DNA of 64,000 bases. Source: Curvularia sp. ZM96 (taxonomy: Eukaryota > Ascomycota > Dothideomycetes > Pleosporales > Pleosporaceae). The stretch lies in the NCBI GenBank assembly GCA_022457065.1, contig JAJGBQ010000002.1, positions 4,774,001-4,838,000 of the forward strand, in the 5' to 3' direction. The notes under the pieces are model-generated. The model was not told where the DNA came from, ran no database searches, and saw only the letters and a list, made by a program, of their open reading frames with translations. The position numbers and the translations under genes were made by a program. How positions within the stretch are numbered: position 1 is the first letter of the stretch; every line of letters starts with the position of its first letter. Of the stretch, positions 41,101-51,779 are shown piece by piece.

Positions 41101-41198
41101 ATACCATACATCATTATCAGTGGCTGGTGGGCGTGAGCAAGCATTGTGTCTGTGGCAATAGCTGGATGTTGGTGGAGACTAAACCGTCAGCCAGATGA
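38123..41198 (+). CDS. MED16: Mediator complex subunit 16 (Sin4)
   Basis: Four exons: 38123-38265, 38314-38665, 38716-38962 and 39010-41198 (introns 48, 50 and 47 nt); 976 residues. The start MDGASYNMDVDDLFGD and the join GASGCCQ to KIAWSKNGCVAYITPDG give the conserved N-terminal WD-like opening. Propeller-type strands follow (HLSWSHLGNDLAVMDQAGRV, then IAWSAAREGNKWKW). The centre contains IRWTMHFMAYTLDDLFSLGR. The C-terminus carries a Cys-rich zinc-type motif (CVRCGAC..HCVCGNSW) typical of fungal Med16. Med16 belongs to the Mediator tail module and links activators to RNA polymerase II. All introns are phase-consistent and short. Confidence 0.93.
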
Positions 41199-41523
41199 GT
41201 ATGAAACCCCCCTCCTTGGGTGTAGGTACTGTACATCATTAGAATCAGTTTAGTTTTTCTAAGCAACAGAGTGTGTAGCAGAGCTGCATGCTATGTACCA
41301 ATCAACCAATATTCCAAGTCAGCGGAACGAATGAATCAATCACAACACATCAAGTCGAATCAGTCTGCTCAAGTGCATTTGTTCTCATTCGTTCATAGAC
41401 AGACTAGCTGCTTTTCACATGCCTCGTCAAAAGACACGCATACAAATCATAAACACATACACTCATGGCCGGGAGCTTCTAATCGCTCAACACAGCCCCT
41501 CAAGCATCAAATCGTCAAGCCGT
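41199..41523. other. Convergent 3' region MED16 / OLA1
   Basis: 325 bp, AT-rich, with no gene. It holds the 3' ends of both transcripts. Confidence 0.6.
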
Positions 41524-43013
41524 CTATGCCTTTGCGGCACCGGCCTTGATGAGCAGAATGTCGCCATCCTCGACAACATAGTCCTTGCCCTTGGTCATGA
41601 TCTTGCCCTTTGCCTTGACAGTGGCTTCATCTCCCTCTTCCCTCAGTGTCTTGTAGTTGTACACAATGGCCTGGATAAATGTCTTCTCAAAGTCACCGTG
41701 AATCACACCGGCAGCTTGTGGCGCCTTGGTGCCGACCCTTATTGTCCATTGTCGGACCTCGTCGGTACCAGTTGTGAAGAAGCTGCCAAGCTCGAGAGCC
41801 TTGCGCATCGTCTGGATGGCCTTGGGAAGCGCCGACTTGGTGCCCAGATTCTTGAGCTCCTCAGCTGCCTCGGCATCCGACATGACAGCAAGGCGCTCCT
41901 CGAGCTGGACGGAGATGGGAATGATTGGGTCACCAGGGGCGTTGGTCTTGACCCATTCGGCAATCTTGGGAAGATGCTTGTTCTTCTGGCGGATGTAGTC
42001 TCTCTCGCTCAGGTTGACAAGGTACACAACGGGCTTAGCGGAGAGAAGGAAAAGAGGGTTGATGTGTTCGACCTAGCAAAATGTAAGCAGGAATTCGCAA
42101 ACAAATTGATGTAATGCCAATCAAGAATGTATATCGCAAATCAGAGTAGGACGTCACTTCAGAACGGCCCAGCGTTAATGGGCCATCAGAGAGCTGGGAT
42201 TATAGAGCAATCGCTCTTTGTCATCTTGTAATGGGGAAGCATGCAGAGAAAAGAAAAAAGTGTATGCGTACCTCCTTAGGTGTCCAGTTGCCCTTGCGGA
42301 CATCCTTGCCATTCTTGAGCATGTCGAGGACCTTCTCAACTGTGGCCTGCTCCTCCTTGAGCTTCTTCATCTCCAGACTCTGGCCACCTCGTCGTGTCTC
42401 CTTGACAAGGTTGGCATGTGCCTTCTCGACAAACTCAATGTCCTTCAGGCGCAGCTCCTCGGCGATGATGTTCAAGTCACGAATGGGGTCGACGTCACCC
42501 TCAACATGGATAATCTCGGCATCGTCAAAGCATCGGACGACCTGGAAGATGGCATCGACGGCACGGATGTGCGACAAGAAAGCGTTACCAAGACCGGCAC
42601 CGGTAGAGGCACCGCGCGTCAGACCAGCAATGTCGTAGATGGTCAAGTGGGCGGGTACAACCGACTTGGGCTTGTAGTGCTCCACCAGCCAGTCAAAGCG
42701 CTCATCGGGGACGAGGACGCGAGACTCTTCTGGGTCGATGGTGGCATATGGGAAGTTCTGGATCAATCAGCGCAAGCTCCAAGCTGCAAGGTACATGCGA
42801 CTTACGGCGGGGTTACCAAGCGAGCACTTGGTGATGGCTTGGAAGAGAGTCGACTTGCCGACGTTTGCTAGGCCGACCTGGCATTTACTGTTAATGTGAG
42901 AAGGCGACAAGGCAGGGCGACATAGGGCTCTCACTCACGATACCGCTCTTCAAATTGTTGCCTGGCCTGCCGAGCGGGAGCTTCTTCTCCTCGACTTGCT
43001 TCTTGGGAGGCAT
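41524..43013 (-). CDS. OLA1: Obg-like ATPase Ola1 (YchF family)
   Basis: Four exons on the minus strand: 42939-43013, 42806-42877, 42272-42757 and 41524-42072 (introns 61, 48 and 199 nt); 393 residues, matching human and yeast Ola1. The joins give KSGIVGLANVGKSTLFQAIT (P-loop, G1), GNPANFPYATIDPEE (switch I) and IYDIAGLTRGASTGAGLGNA (G3). In place of the GTPase NKxD there is NLSERDYI, the NxxE form that gives Ola1 its ATP preference. A coiled-coil insert (RGGQSLEMKKLKEEQATVEK) and a C-terminal TGS domain follow (VGTKAPQAAGVIHGDFEK, ending DGDILLIKAG). It is a cytosolic ribosome-associated ATPase linked to stress and translation control. The third intron is unusually long. Confidence 0.96.
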
Positions 43014-43667
43014 TTTTTTCTTCTTGGGCGCCGAGGCGTAGGTCCGGGTGGCTGTGAGGGCGATGAAAAATCTGGCAGGAGAAGAATGAGAGGGTAAAGG
43101 CGCCAAAAACTGGCAGACAGTACTTGCTGTCGGGCGGTAAAAAGTGGGTATCAAAGAAGAAGAGAAAGAAAAGGTGAGAAGCTTGGTGGGGGGCGTGATG
43201 AAATAGAGGGGTGGGAGAGTGACTTGCAGCCGCTCTCCTGCGTTTGCTGGGTTGGTTGGTTGACCAGAGTCCAATCGAATTTTACAGCTTAAATTTCCGT
43301 GCTAGCACCGCCTGAGCTCGCTTGGCACGACCTCGGCGCTAGGCCAGGAGCGGCAACCAGGCCTGAGTGCTGCTAGCCGCGCCGCTGCATCGCGGACCGC
43401 CAAACAGCGGTGTTGCGCATCCACGGCCATGAAGCCTCCGTCCCCATCCTCTATCTCTAGTCCCCACACTTTGCTCTCCGCATATCACTTCACCGGTAGG
43501 CCCCGGTCCGCTGCCTCGGTCTATCCCGCCCTATGTCCTTTACCAAGCCGCACCCTCAATACTAAACGTCCCTTTGCCAGAGTCCATGATACCCCACCCC
43601 TCGACACTGGTACTACGACAGCAACACCTACTACAGTACCCGGATAATACGTAGAAAGACGCACAGA
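43014..43667. other. Divergent intergenic region OLA1 / PPPDE
   Basis: 654 bp. A CCAAT (CCAATCG) lies near 43271. No gene is supported; short Ser/Pro-rich frames are low complexity. Confidence 0.5.
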
Positions 43668-44527
43668 ATGGCATCCTCCACGCGACCAAAACCCTCGCGC
43701 GTGAGCTCCAGCCAACACCGGAACACGCTGTCTATGCAGAGAACCGAAGTCATTATCAATGTCTACGATCTGCTGCCTCCCGGCAAAGTCTCGACCATCC
43801 TTTGGGCAATTGGCAGTTCGCTATTGCATTCCGGCGTTGTTATCGGTGATAAGGAGTACGCATACGGAGGACACGACCGGCGGGACCTCACGGGGGTGTA
43901 CTGGACTAAACCTGGGTTAGAGCCTCCAGGTGGCACGTTCAGGCAAGCGATCCTACACGGCTTCTCATTTCGCCCTGCCGAAGAGCTCGACGCTATAATA
44001 CAAGAGGTCTGGCATACTTCACATGTGCATGTAACCCAACTGACCCTTTGTAGGCTTCACAAGAGTTCCAAGGAACATCATACAACCTTCTTACGAAGAA
44101 CTGCAATCATTTCACATCATACCTCTGCGAAAAGCTTACCGGACGCCCTGCCCCAGGTTATCTGAACCGTGCGGCTAGCATCGGCGTCGCTCTACCATGT
44201 GTAGTACCACGGGAATGGATAGCGCCACCGGATTATGATACTGCGGATGGAGAGTTACTGGACGAAGAGTTTGAGGACGAAGGATCGTCGATGCTGCGGC
44301 ACGACCGAGAACGAGAACGCGCTCGGACAGCTCAAGAGACTAGGAGCTGGGAGAACACTAGCTATCCTGCCGGGGGTAGTCGTGATGACCAGGGAGGCGC
44401 AAGAGGGTCTGTTAGGCATGAGGCCAGAAATCTTGCGCCCAGGCTCGTCAACATCGCGGAAACGGATTCTAGTGGTAGGACTATGCCACCCGCCGAGAGG
44501 GCGCCGCTGCCGAGAAAATTGACATGA
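43668..44527 (+). CDS. PPPDE-family deubiquitinating/deSUMOylating peptidase (DeSI type)
   Basis: Exon 1 43668-44006 and exon 2 44054-44527 (47-nt intron with a weak donor GTCTGG); 270 residues. INVYDLLPPGKVSTILWAIG opens the PPPDE fold. The catalytic His54 lies in LLHSGVVIGDKEYAYGGHD. After the join (LDAIIQE to ASQEFQGTSYNLLTKNC) the catalytic Cys130 sits in KNCNHFTSYLCEKLTG. GRPAPGYLNRAASIGVALPC continues the fold. The last 85 residues are acidic then Arg/Gly-rich, probably disordered. DeSI enzymes remove SUMO or ubiquitin. If the intron is retained, the frame closes at 44163-44165 without the catalytic Cys. Confidence 0.92.
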
Positions 44528-44696
44528 CCCTCAAATTGGCTTGTTCCGTTCGTCGTTTGCATATGCACTGCTCTTTCATGAAGTTCGCACTTTTGGCACA
44601 AATTGGCTGTATTCATGGACGGCCGATAGACCCCCGTTATAATCGTACAGTCCCCATCATTCTGCTGGTGTTGTTCGCAGACACAATCCAAAGACT

Positions 44697-45356
44697 CTAA
44701 CCCAATCTCCTTGGCTTTTTGCTCCTCACACCACCAAATTTCAACCTCGTCGAGTCTGCCAGTTTGACGATCAACGGTCTTATCCTCTTTCCCTCGGCTC
44801 CCAATATCGCCTTTGTGACAGCCTCCCGTCCTGGTCCAAATCCTCTATAGATCAGCTCCAGCTTTTTGATCTGTGGCAACAAGCCTTTGTCTTGAATTCT
44901 GTTCATCAGGAAGGCCGCTAGTTGATACGCAGCATCATATGTGCCCCTCCCCGCTTTCCTGAAGCCAATGTTTCCGCACGATACCGAGATCAAGGGATCG
45001 CGATTGGGCCTGGTAAGGCAGAGATGTGTGTTGTGTTTGGTTGCGTAGACGTGTAGTTTGTGTTTGTCGTCTTCTTCCCATTCGCGCTGGGCTAGGTTGC
45101 GGACAGTGGGGAGGCCATCTGCGCTCGGGATGATGGACGAAAATTGGAATTGATCGTTCCCTGCCTGGCGAAAGTTCTGTGACACATTGGAGAGCAGCGA
45201 GTCCATTGACTGTTCGGGTTTATTGCGGTCGGTGGGCGCTGCATTGAGCGTCCGCGTGCTCTGTGTGAAGGGCCGTAGCGATTGCGCATGCCGGCATGAT
45301 GCCGCAATTGTACATGTGAGGGATCGGAATGTCCGCAGTGCTGTATTTTGAGCCAT
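44697..45356 (-). CDS. MRPS18: Mitochondrial small ribosomal subunit protein uS11m
   Basis: Single exon with start ATG at 45356; 219 residues. MAQNTALRTFRSLTCTIAAS is a mitochondrial presequence. The C-terminal 120 residues match ribosomal S11: KLHVYATKHNTHLCLTRP, SVSCGNIGFRKAGRGTYDAA, YQLAAFLMNRIQDKG, LELIYRGFGPGREAVTKAI and the basic end FGGVRSKKPRRLG. The protein lines the platform of the mitoribosomal small subunit near the mRNA exit. It is divergent from TIM44 over 242 bp, another mitochondrial gene. The frame continues upstream of the ATG without another ATG. Confidence 0.93.
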   Translation of the reverse strand: MAQNTALRTFRSLTCTIAASCRHAQSLRPFTQSTRTLNAAPTDRNKPEQSMDSLLSNVSQNFRQAGNDQFQFSSIIPSADGLPTVRNLAQREWEEDDKHKLHVYATKHNTHLCLTRPNRDPLISVSCGNIGFRKAGRGTYDAAYQLAAFLMNRIQDKGLLPQIKKLELIYRGFGPGREAVTKAILGAEGKRIRPLIVKLADSTRLKFGGVRSKKPRRLG

Positions 45357-45598
45357 GTTGGTAACCGTGACAGTTGCCCCAATCAAGACTGGGGATGCGG
45401 TGGTGAGCTAGAAGGTCAGAGAAAGTTGCGAAGTTACGATGCTTGGCATTGCCGAATGGCCGATGCGGAAAAAGATGGCAATGCCGCCTGACGTTTTCAC
45501 CCAACATTTGCCGCGGCCTCGCTCCAAACGCACCCTTCCTGGGCCAGTCATATTTTGAAATTTAGGATTCAAGATTCTATTCTGTCAACTTTCAGAGC
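45357..45598. promoter_or_regulatory. Shared divergent promoter of uS11m and TIM44
   Basis: 242 bp between the two start codons, so both promoters and leaders must lie here. Both products are mitochondrial. I could not identify a specific regulatory motif with confidence. Confidence 0.5.
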
Positions 45599-47317
45599 AT
45601 GAGACCGCCGACCGCAAGCACATTTGCCGCCAGTGCGCGATGGAGCGTACAACCCGCCGCTGCAACACCAGCAACCACCTACGGACGAGCTACGGCATAT
45701 AGGCGGATATCGACATTACCTCGAACACTACAGGCTTCTGTTTCACGCACCTCTCTTCCATTGACATCCTCGCCATTGTTACAGCCATTCCTTCGCAGTG
45801 ACTTCCTACCCCACGATGTACTCTTCCGCACATCTTCCGCATATGCCCGCCACTTCTCTTCTCGATCTGCCTTGTACGAGCAAGCACAAAAGCAAAAAGG
45901 TGTAAAGGACGAAGAGGCTGCGCCGAAGTCGGAGGCTACAAACTCTACCACCTCTGAAGGCAGCACTGCAGAGAACGCTGCAGGTGACCAGGCAAAGAAA
46001 GAGGGCGAAGAGGCAAAGGAAAAGAAGGAAGGCGAGGAGGAGACTGGTGAACAAAAAGAAGGCGAGGAGGGTCAGAAGAAAGGGAAGGAGGATGCACCCC
46101 CATCTCCACCCCACGGTGACAAGACCCCCTGGCAAGTCTTCACTGAGACGCTGAAGCAGGAATTCCAGGCGTCGAAAGATTGGAATGAGGGCACAAAGCA
46201 ATTGGGTGGCGCTCTGCACGACTTCCAGCAAAATCCCAACGTTAAAAAGGCCAGTGAAATCTCCGAGGCTGCAAAGACGAAGACAACTGAGGCATTGAAA
46301 GCGACTGCATCAGCTGTGGGCCAGGGTGCTGCTTGGACATGGGATACTATGCCTGTGAAGGGTGTTCGTGCTGCTGCCAGGGTTACTGGAAGTGGTATCG
46401 AGTATGCAACCAGACCAGTGCGACAGACCAAGGCTTTCCAAGCTGTGAAAGAAACCATCGATGACGGCAGCTCATCAAGGTACGGCGGCTGGGTTGAGAA
46501 GGAAGAGCGTAGGAGGAGACGAGAGTTGCGTGAACTCAACGAACTCAAGCGAACTGGTGGCAAGGCTCTTGGTCCGATGGAAGAGGATCCAAAGTAAGAC
46601 CAACTTTAGCAACCATGTGGCTTTTGACTGACATTGCACAGTGCCGGTACCAACGTAACATTGCACAAGGATGCCAAATACAAGGAGGTATGGAGAGAGT
46701 GGAAGGACAATTCCAAGCTTGCCCAAGGCTTTTTCAATATGAAGGCCGTCTACAGGGAGTCTGACAACCCCCTCATTGAAACCGCTCGTAGCATTTCGGA
46801 CCGCATCACTGGATTCTTTGCCGAGAACGAGACCGCCATGGTTATCAAGAAGTTCCGAGAGATGGACCCCAACTTCCAGATGGAGTCTTTCCTGACGGAG
46901 ATGCGCGAGTACATCCTGCCCGAGGTTCTGGATGCGTACGTCAAGGGCGACGTTGCTGTCCTGAAGGAGTGGCTATCGGCAGCTCAGTACTCTGTCTACG
47001 CTGCGCTGATGCAACAATACCAAGCCGCCGGCCTCAAGTCTGACGGAAAGATTGTGGATATCCGCGGTGTCGATGTCCTCAACGCAAAGCTTTTGGAGCC
47101 AGGAGAGATCCCTGTCTTCATCCTCACGTGCAGAACTCAAGAAGTCCACGTTTACCGCAACGCAAAGAGCGGAGAGTTGGCATCTGGAATGGATGACAAG
47201 GTCCAGCAGGTCACGTATGCTATTGGTGTCACCAGGATACCAGAAGATGTCAACAACCCTGAAACAAGAGGATGGAGATTGATCGAGCTGCAAAAGAGTG
47301 CCAGGGACTATTACTGA
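45599..47317 (+). CDS. TIM44: Mitochondrial import inner membrane translocase subunit Tim44
   Basis: Exon 1 45599-46593 and exon 2 46642-47317 (48-nt intron); 556 residues. A long Arg/Ser/Thr-rich presequence leads to YARHFSSRSALYEQ. A Glu/Lys/Gly-rich low-complexity block (about 100-178) is followed by helical membrane-binding segments (TPWQVFTETLKQEFQASKDW and AARVTGSGIEYATRPVRQTK). The join EEDPN to AGTNVTLHKDAKYKEVWREW enters the Tim44 C-terminal domain: ETARSISDRITGFFAENETA, FREMDPNFQMESFLTEMREY, then ILPEVLDAYVKGD and PVFILTCRTQEVHVYRNAKS. Tim44 tethers mtHsp70 to the TIM23 channel on the matrix side. Confidence 0.95.
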
Positions 47318-48049
47318 GCCACTCAGTAAGTCAACCCCCCCTTTTCATCAGCACCACCATTGTACAACTACATGCTCTGTTCGCATTTTTTTCAATTGGC
47401 GCTCCTGTTCTTTCGGCATCTTTGGCGTCCAAAAGATTCAGCAGTCTTGTTTTATTATGAGCCCGGTCTTTACACCGGGTAATTTGGTTTGTTCTCTGGA
47501 AGTGGATAGACGAGCGTTACAGACGAACACGGCGTTCGACATGACACACTTCTCTACTCTGTATGTATAGTATGACGATTGAATGGAATGTGGCAAAGGG
47601 GGTATGGACAACCCAGAGCATGTAATGACAGAGACTGTGGGAAATGAGCCAAACACTTGCACTCTTTCTTGCACACTATGAACGTGATAGTTGGGGCGCC
47701 GAGGCTTTTCGTCACTTCCGAAAACGTGAGCGTGAATGGGCATGGAGGGCATCCTGTTGAGAAATAGGGGCTTTCCAACGAATTCCTTACCAATGCATCG
47801 GCCGAGCCATTTATGTTTCATTGGAGGTTTCACCTCGCCAACATCAGCGCTCCGTCTTTTGTCTTGGCCTACCAAACAGGAATTTCCTTGGAAAGGCTGC
47901 GTACGTAAAACGGGCATTTCTTGAGCCGAGGCACATCATTCCGAAGGTCCGAGCTGCGCGCGGAACCTTTGTTGCACTCAGACCCTCACCGACTCGGATC
48001 ACAACAATCGACTAGCCGGAAATTCTCTGCTTCTAGGCGTGGGATAGCC
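47318..48049. other. Intergenic upstream of the thioesterase gene
   Basis: 732 bp. It contains the TIM44 3' end and the thioesterase leader. A minus frame of 159 codons (47438-47917) has no coding character. Confidence 0.5.
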
Positions 48050-49121
48050 ATGATCTCCGCAAGGTCTGCCATATTTAGGCATGTGGGTCGCTATCGGGGC
48101 ATTGGTAGCAGGACGCCATTGGTGCGGCGCGGAGTCGGCGGACTTGGTATAAAAGATGAATGTATCTCGCAGGCAACGTGGTCATCCGTTGCTAGACAGA
48201 TAAGGCGACAGAGTGATATAGGTAAGAGCCTCGTACCCTTCCTGACGGTCGGATGACAACAACAAGCGGCGTTGTTGGCACAATATGAACCCGTAACTAA
48301 ACCACTTCACAGCCTCACCATCCGAACAATCGCAAACTTCTCAGGCTACTCCAGTACCTCCTCCAAACGCAAAGTCTTCTACGAAACGCCCTATATACAT
48401 ACGTTTACCAATTGCGCTCGCTCTTACGTTCTTGACCTTCACCACCGGCTTCATCATGGCAGGCGCACCCGCACTCCAGTCCCTCCAAGACCTCGCCAAC
48501 CCACCGACCGACGCCGAGACCCTCGAACTCTACACCCCCTCCACCGAAGAACTCTCGCAAATCGAGAAAAGCATATTCGAGCACCCCCTCACCAAGAGCC
48601 TGCTTGAAGACCCCAAATTTATCGCTTCGCGCCCGCATCTCAAGATTCCAGAGCAACTCCGAGCACAGAATCTCACAGGCGGAACACTCCTGGGCGCAGA
48701 TAAGATTGCGGTACCGCCCCTACAGTTCTCGACAACCGATGGCTCGCAGTTTGTTTCGATACAGTACCTAGGCAGTGCGCTATGCGGACACCCAGGCATT
48801 GTGCACGGAGGCCTCCTAGCCACATTGCTCGACGAGGGCCTCGCACGCTGCTGTTTCCCCGCTCTGCCGAACAAAGTCGGTGTCACAGCCAGTCTGACCA
48901 TCAACTACAAGGCGCCGTGCATGGCAGGTCAGATTGTCGTATTGCATGCTGAGACAACAAAGGTCGAAGGCAGGAAGGCGTGGGTCAAGGGCCGGTTGGA
49001 GACGCTTCCTAAGGCTGCGCAGTGGGAAGAGGGAAAGAAGGATGGTGTTGTACTTACGGAGGCTGAGGCGCTGTTTATCGAGCCGAGACAGGCGGCACAG
49101 ATGAAGAGGGTGGTGAATTAA
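48050..49121 (+). CDS. Hot-dog thioesterase with mitochondrial presequence and membrane helix (Fmp10-like)
   Basis: Exon 1 48050-48221 and exon 2 48313-49121 (91-nt intron, branch near CGTAACTAAAC, ..CACAG); 326 residues. Exon 1 encodes a basic, Arg-rich leader (MISARSAIFRHVGRYRGIGS) like a mitochondrial presequence. Exon 2 opens with a Ser/Pro/Gln linker, then one hydrophobic helix (LPIALALTFLTFTTGFIMAG). The hot-dog domain follows: LCGHPGIVHGGLLATLLDEG is the active-site helix motif and VGVTASLTINYKAPCMAGQI the adjoining strands. Yeast Fmp10 and related mitochondrial proteins share this fold; acyl-CoA is the likely substrate type. A simpler model starting at the ATG at 48456 (221 aa) would lose the targeting and membrane parts. 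Confidence 0.82.
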
Positions 49122-49834
49122 GTGCGGTGAGGGAATTAGAAGTAGAGTGTGTTACGATGGCACGGCGTTGGAAAGGGAATACCACGATGATGGTTAATGT
49201 TGGCTGCATAGACATTCCGTAACTATAGAAACCTAGACTCTGGTCTCAATGTGTGTCTGTCTGAAGAGTGATTAGAGTGTTGTTTATCCAGCATATACTA
49301 ACCCGCGTATCCAGGTCTTGTATAGAAAACTTGTGTGCAATAGGTCGGATACTAACTCTATCATCCTAATGATTTCCAGTAACTTGGACGAGTACCCCAG
49401 TAGCGCATGACTTTTGCACCTTATTAAATTCGTCTCTGAGGCAAGCTATGCTGCACGTGTGATTCAGGCATATCTGCACTGAATGTATAATCTCGCAAGC
49501 ACCGATACCCTAGACCCTGGATGGTATAGGGCAAGAATAAGGTGACACGATATACATGCATAGAATGCTGAACGAAGTTTCAAATAACGAGTGCTTCACA
49601 TGAGGTAACACTAACCACAGGCCGGACTCGTAGCACTTGTGTAATGGCTAGTAAACGTTGACCACATCCCCACAACTCGAAGAAGACAAATACAAAATAT
49701 TGTTTAATAATCGAATTTTCTCTACTGAAGAGGTATATACAAAAACTCAACAAAACGCTATGCAATACGTCCTAAACGACGAAAGCCACCCAGGAAATTT
49801 TCTTTTAAACACCATCAAGCAAAACAAGCTTCAT
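49122..49834. other. Convergent intergenic region
   Basis: 713 bp, AT-rich, between the thioesterase and monooxygenase 3' ends. Nothing gene-like is seen. Confidence 0.55.
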
Positions 49835-51779
49835 CTACAAGCTCGCCCGCTCACCGCCCAGCTTCTTCCCTGTAACAACTCCAAACCAGCTGTCCAGCGC
49901 TTCGCAAGTGCCCTTGCCCTCTTCAAGCTTGACCACAACACCGACGTAACCGTCAGGTCGTACGACGACGATACCGCCGGTTTGCTCGTCCAGACCCATC
50001 TTTGCGTGCGCCGCGGCTTTAGCATCGGGGACACGGTGGTCCCACACGTCGTCGGCGTAGACGTGGTCTGCGTAGCGGCTGAAAGGCTGGGGCAATTGCT
50101 CGTCGATGTGGATGCTTGATCTCGGTGCCGAGAAGATGAGTGCAAGGGTCAAGAAGTCGGAGTGGGGGTTGTGATGCTCGTGGTAACGGTCTTTCTCCTT
50201 GAGATCCGGGTGGAGGAAGGCGTTAAAGAAGGAGTTGGGAGAAGACATGTTTGTGGCGAGGTCCTTGAGGGCTTTTGCGCTCTTGTCGAGGCTGCCGCCG
50301 AAGATGAAGATGCGGTAGGAGCCGTTCATGGGTATTTCTTGTTCAAGGTGGACGACGTTGGCGTCGACGACGCGGGTGACGGTTGCTGGGGTGAGGATTC
50401 TGCCGGTTCGTTGGGTGGTGCCTTGTGGGTATGAGAGAATGAGGGGGTGCTGGGCAGGATGCTCGGGGCCCCAGTTGATCATGTTGGGTTTGTATGCAAC
50501 GCCGTATCCGCTCGTGAACTCGCAGCTGGCCTTGAAGGTCTTGATGAACTCGTTGTCTTCTGGTGCATCCTTTGCTGAGGCGCCAGCCACTTCTCCCGCT
50601 GAAGGGATACGTGTGGAGAAGAGCTTGGCGTACCTTGCGTCGAAGTCGAGAAGTGTTTCTGCGATGAGTTTGCGTTCGGATTCGTATGTGGATAGAAGGG
50701 ATCGAGGCGCCCATCCGCGCTCGACATGGTGGATCTTCCAGGCAAAGTTCACTGCGTCCAGGAACGCAGTGTTCATACCCTGACCTGCCTTCGGGCTGTG
50801 AGTGTGGCATGCATCGCCTCCCATGAAGACACGCTCGTCGAGGGTATAACGCTCCGCAATACCCTGACCAATTGGGTAGACAGAGTACCATTCCACACGG
50901 TCCCAAGTGATGGTATATGGCTTCAAAATCTCCTTGGCGCGAGCTTGAACCTCTTCTGCGGTAGCAGTCTTGCGGGGATTCCAGTCCTTGTCGGTCGAGG
51001 AGGCGACTTGGATGTAGAGGCGGACCATGTTGTTCTCGCGAGGAATAATCATGATGGAACCGCTGTCTGAGTGGATTGTGCATTTCATCTTGAATTTCCG
51101 TTAGCATAAATCAAGGGTACTTGTAAGATTGGAGAGTATTTACCTTGATATCAGGGAAGTTTGTCCTCACGACGCCGTCCATGACTCCCCAGACGTGGGC
51201 AATAGGATCCTTGTAGATCATGTTGATTCCTAGTTGCTCGCGGACAAAACTCCTCGCGCCCTCTCCGCTGAAGAGGTATTTTGCTCGAACAGTCTCCTGA
51301 ATATCTCCATCCACATGCGCCAACTGGACCTCGATAGGGTATGTCTTGTCCTTGCCGTCGTTCTTGAATCCCTTGATGGTCCATGGTCTTTGGATCTTGA
51401 CGCCATGCTTCTCAATGTCACCAATGAAAGTTCGCTCAATCATTCCCTGGTGGAGGAGGGTGGTGAAAGGATATCGCGCGTCGATGAACTTGGGGCAACT
51501 AGCCCATGTCCCTGTCCTGTAGATACCCTGCTGGTTTGGGTCCCAGAATGCGACCTCGTACACCTTCGCTGGCTCATACTCCATAATCTTGCGCTTAAGA
51601 CCCATGTTTCTCAGGAGATCCAGTGAGCGTGGCTGAATACCGTCTGCTCGACCAGTGGGAGTAGGTTCTGCTCGGTTGTCGATGTGCTTGATCTTGTAGC
51701 CCCATCTTGCCAGGCATGTCGAGAGACAAAGACCCACAGGTCCTGCACCGACAATAACAATATCGTAGTTTTCCACCAT
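49835..51779 (-). CDS. FAD-dependent aromatic monooxygenase, phenol 2-monooxygenase type
   Basis: Exon 1 51144-51779 and exon 2 49835-51088 on the minus strand (55-nt intron, phase 0); 629 residues. DIVIVGAGPVGLCLSTCLAR (from residue 6) is the Rossmann GxGxxG. RADGIQPRSLDLLRNMGL is the conserved active-site helix region. The second FAD motif, usually DG, reads SGEGARSFVREQLGI here. GDACHTHSPKAGQGMNTAFL, followed by DAVNFAWKI, is the GD motif. The last 200 residues form the thioredoxin-like dimerisation domain of phenol hydroxylases (YRIFIFGGSLDKSAKALKDL; GGIVVVRPDGYVGVVVKLEE). It hydroxylates a phenolic ring using NADPH and O2 in the cytosol; the exact substrate is unknown. No pathway partners are adjacent. 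Confidence 0.92.

Noticed and set aside
47438..47917. 159-codon minus-strand frame between TIM44 and the thioesterase gene
   Set aside because: Amino-acid make-up looks random and no ATG-led conserved content was recognised.
49835..51779. Possible secondary-metabolite or aromatic-degradation cluster around the monooxygenase
   Set aside because: Neighbours are a thioesterase of mitochondrial type and TMA46; no synthase, dioxygenase or pathway regulator is adjacent.
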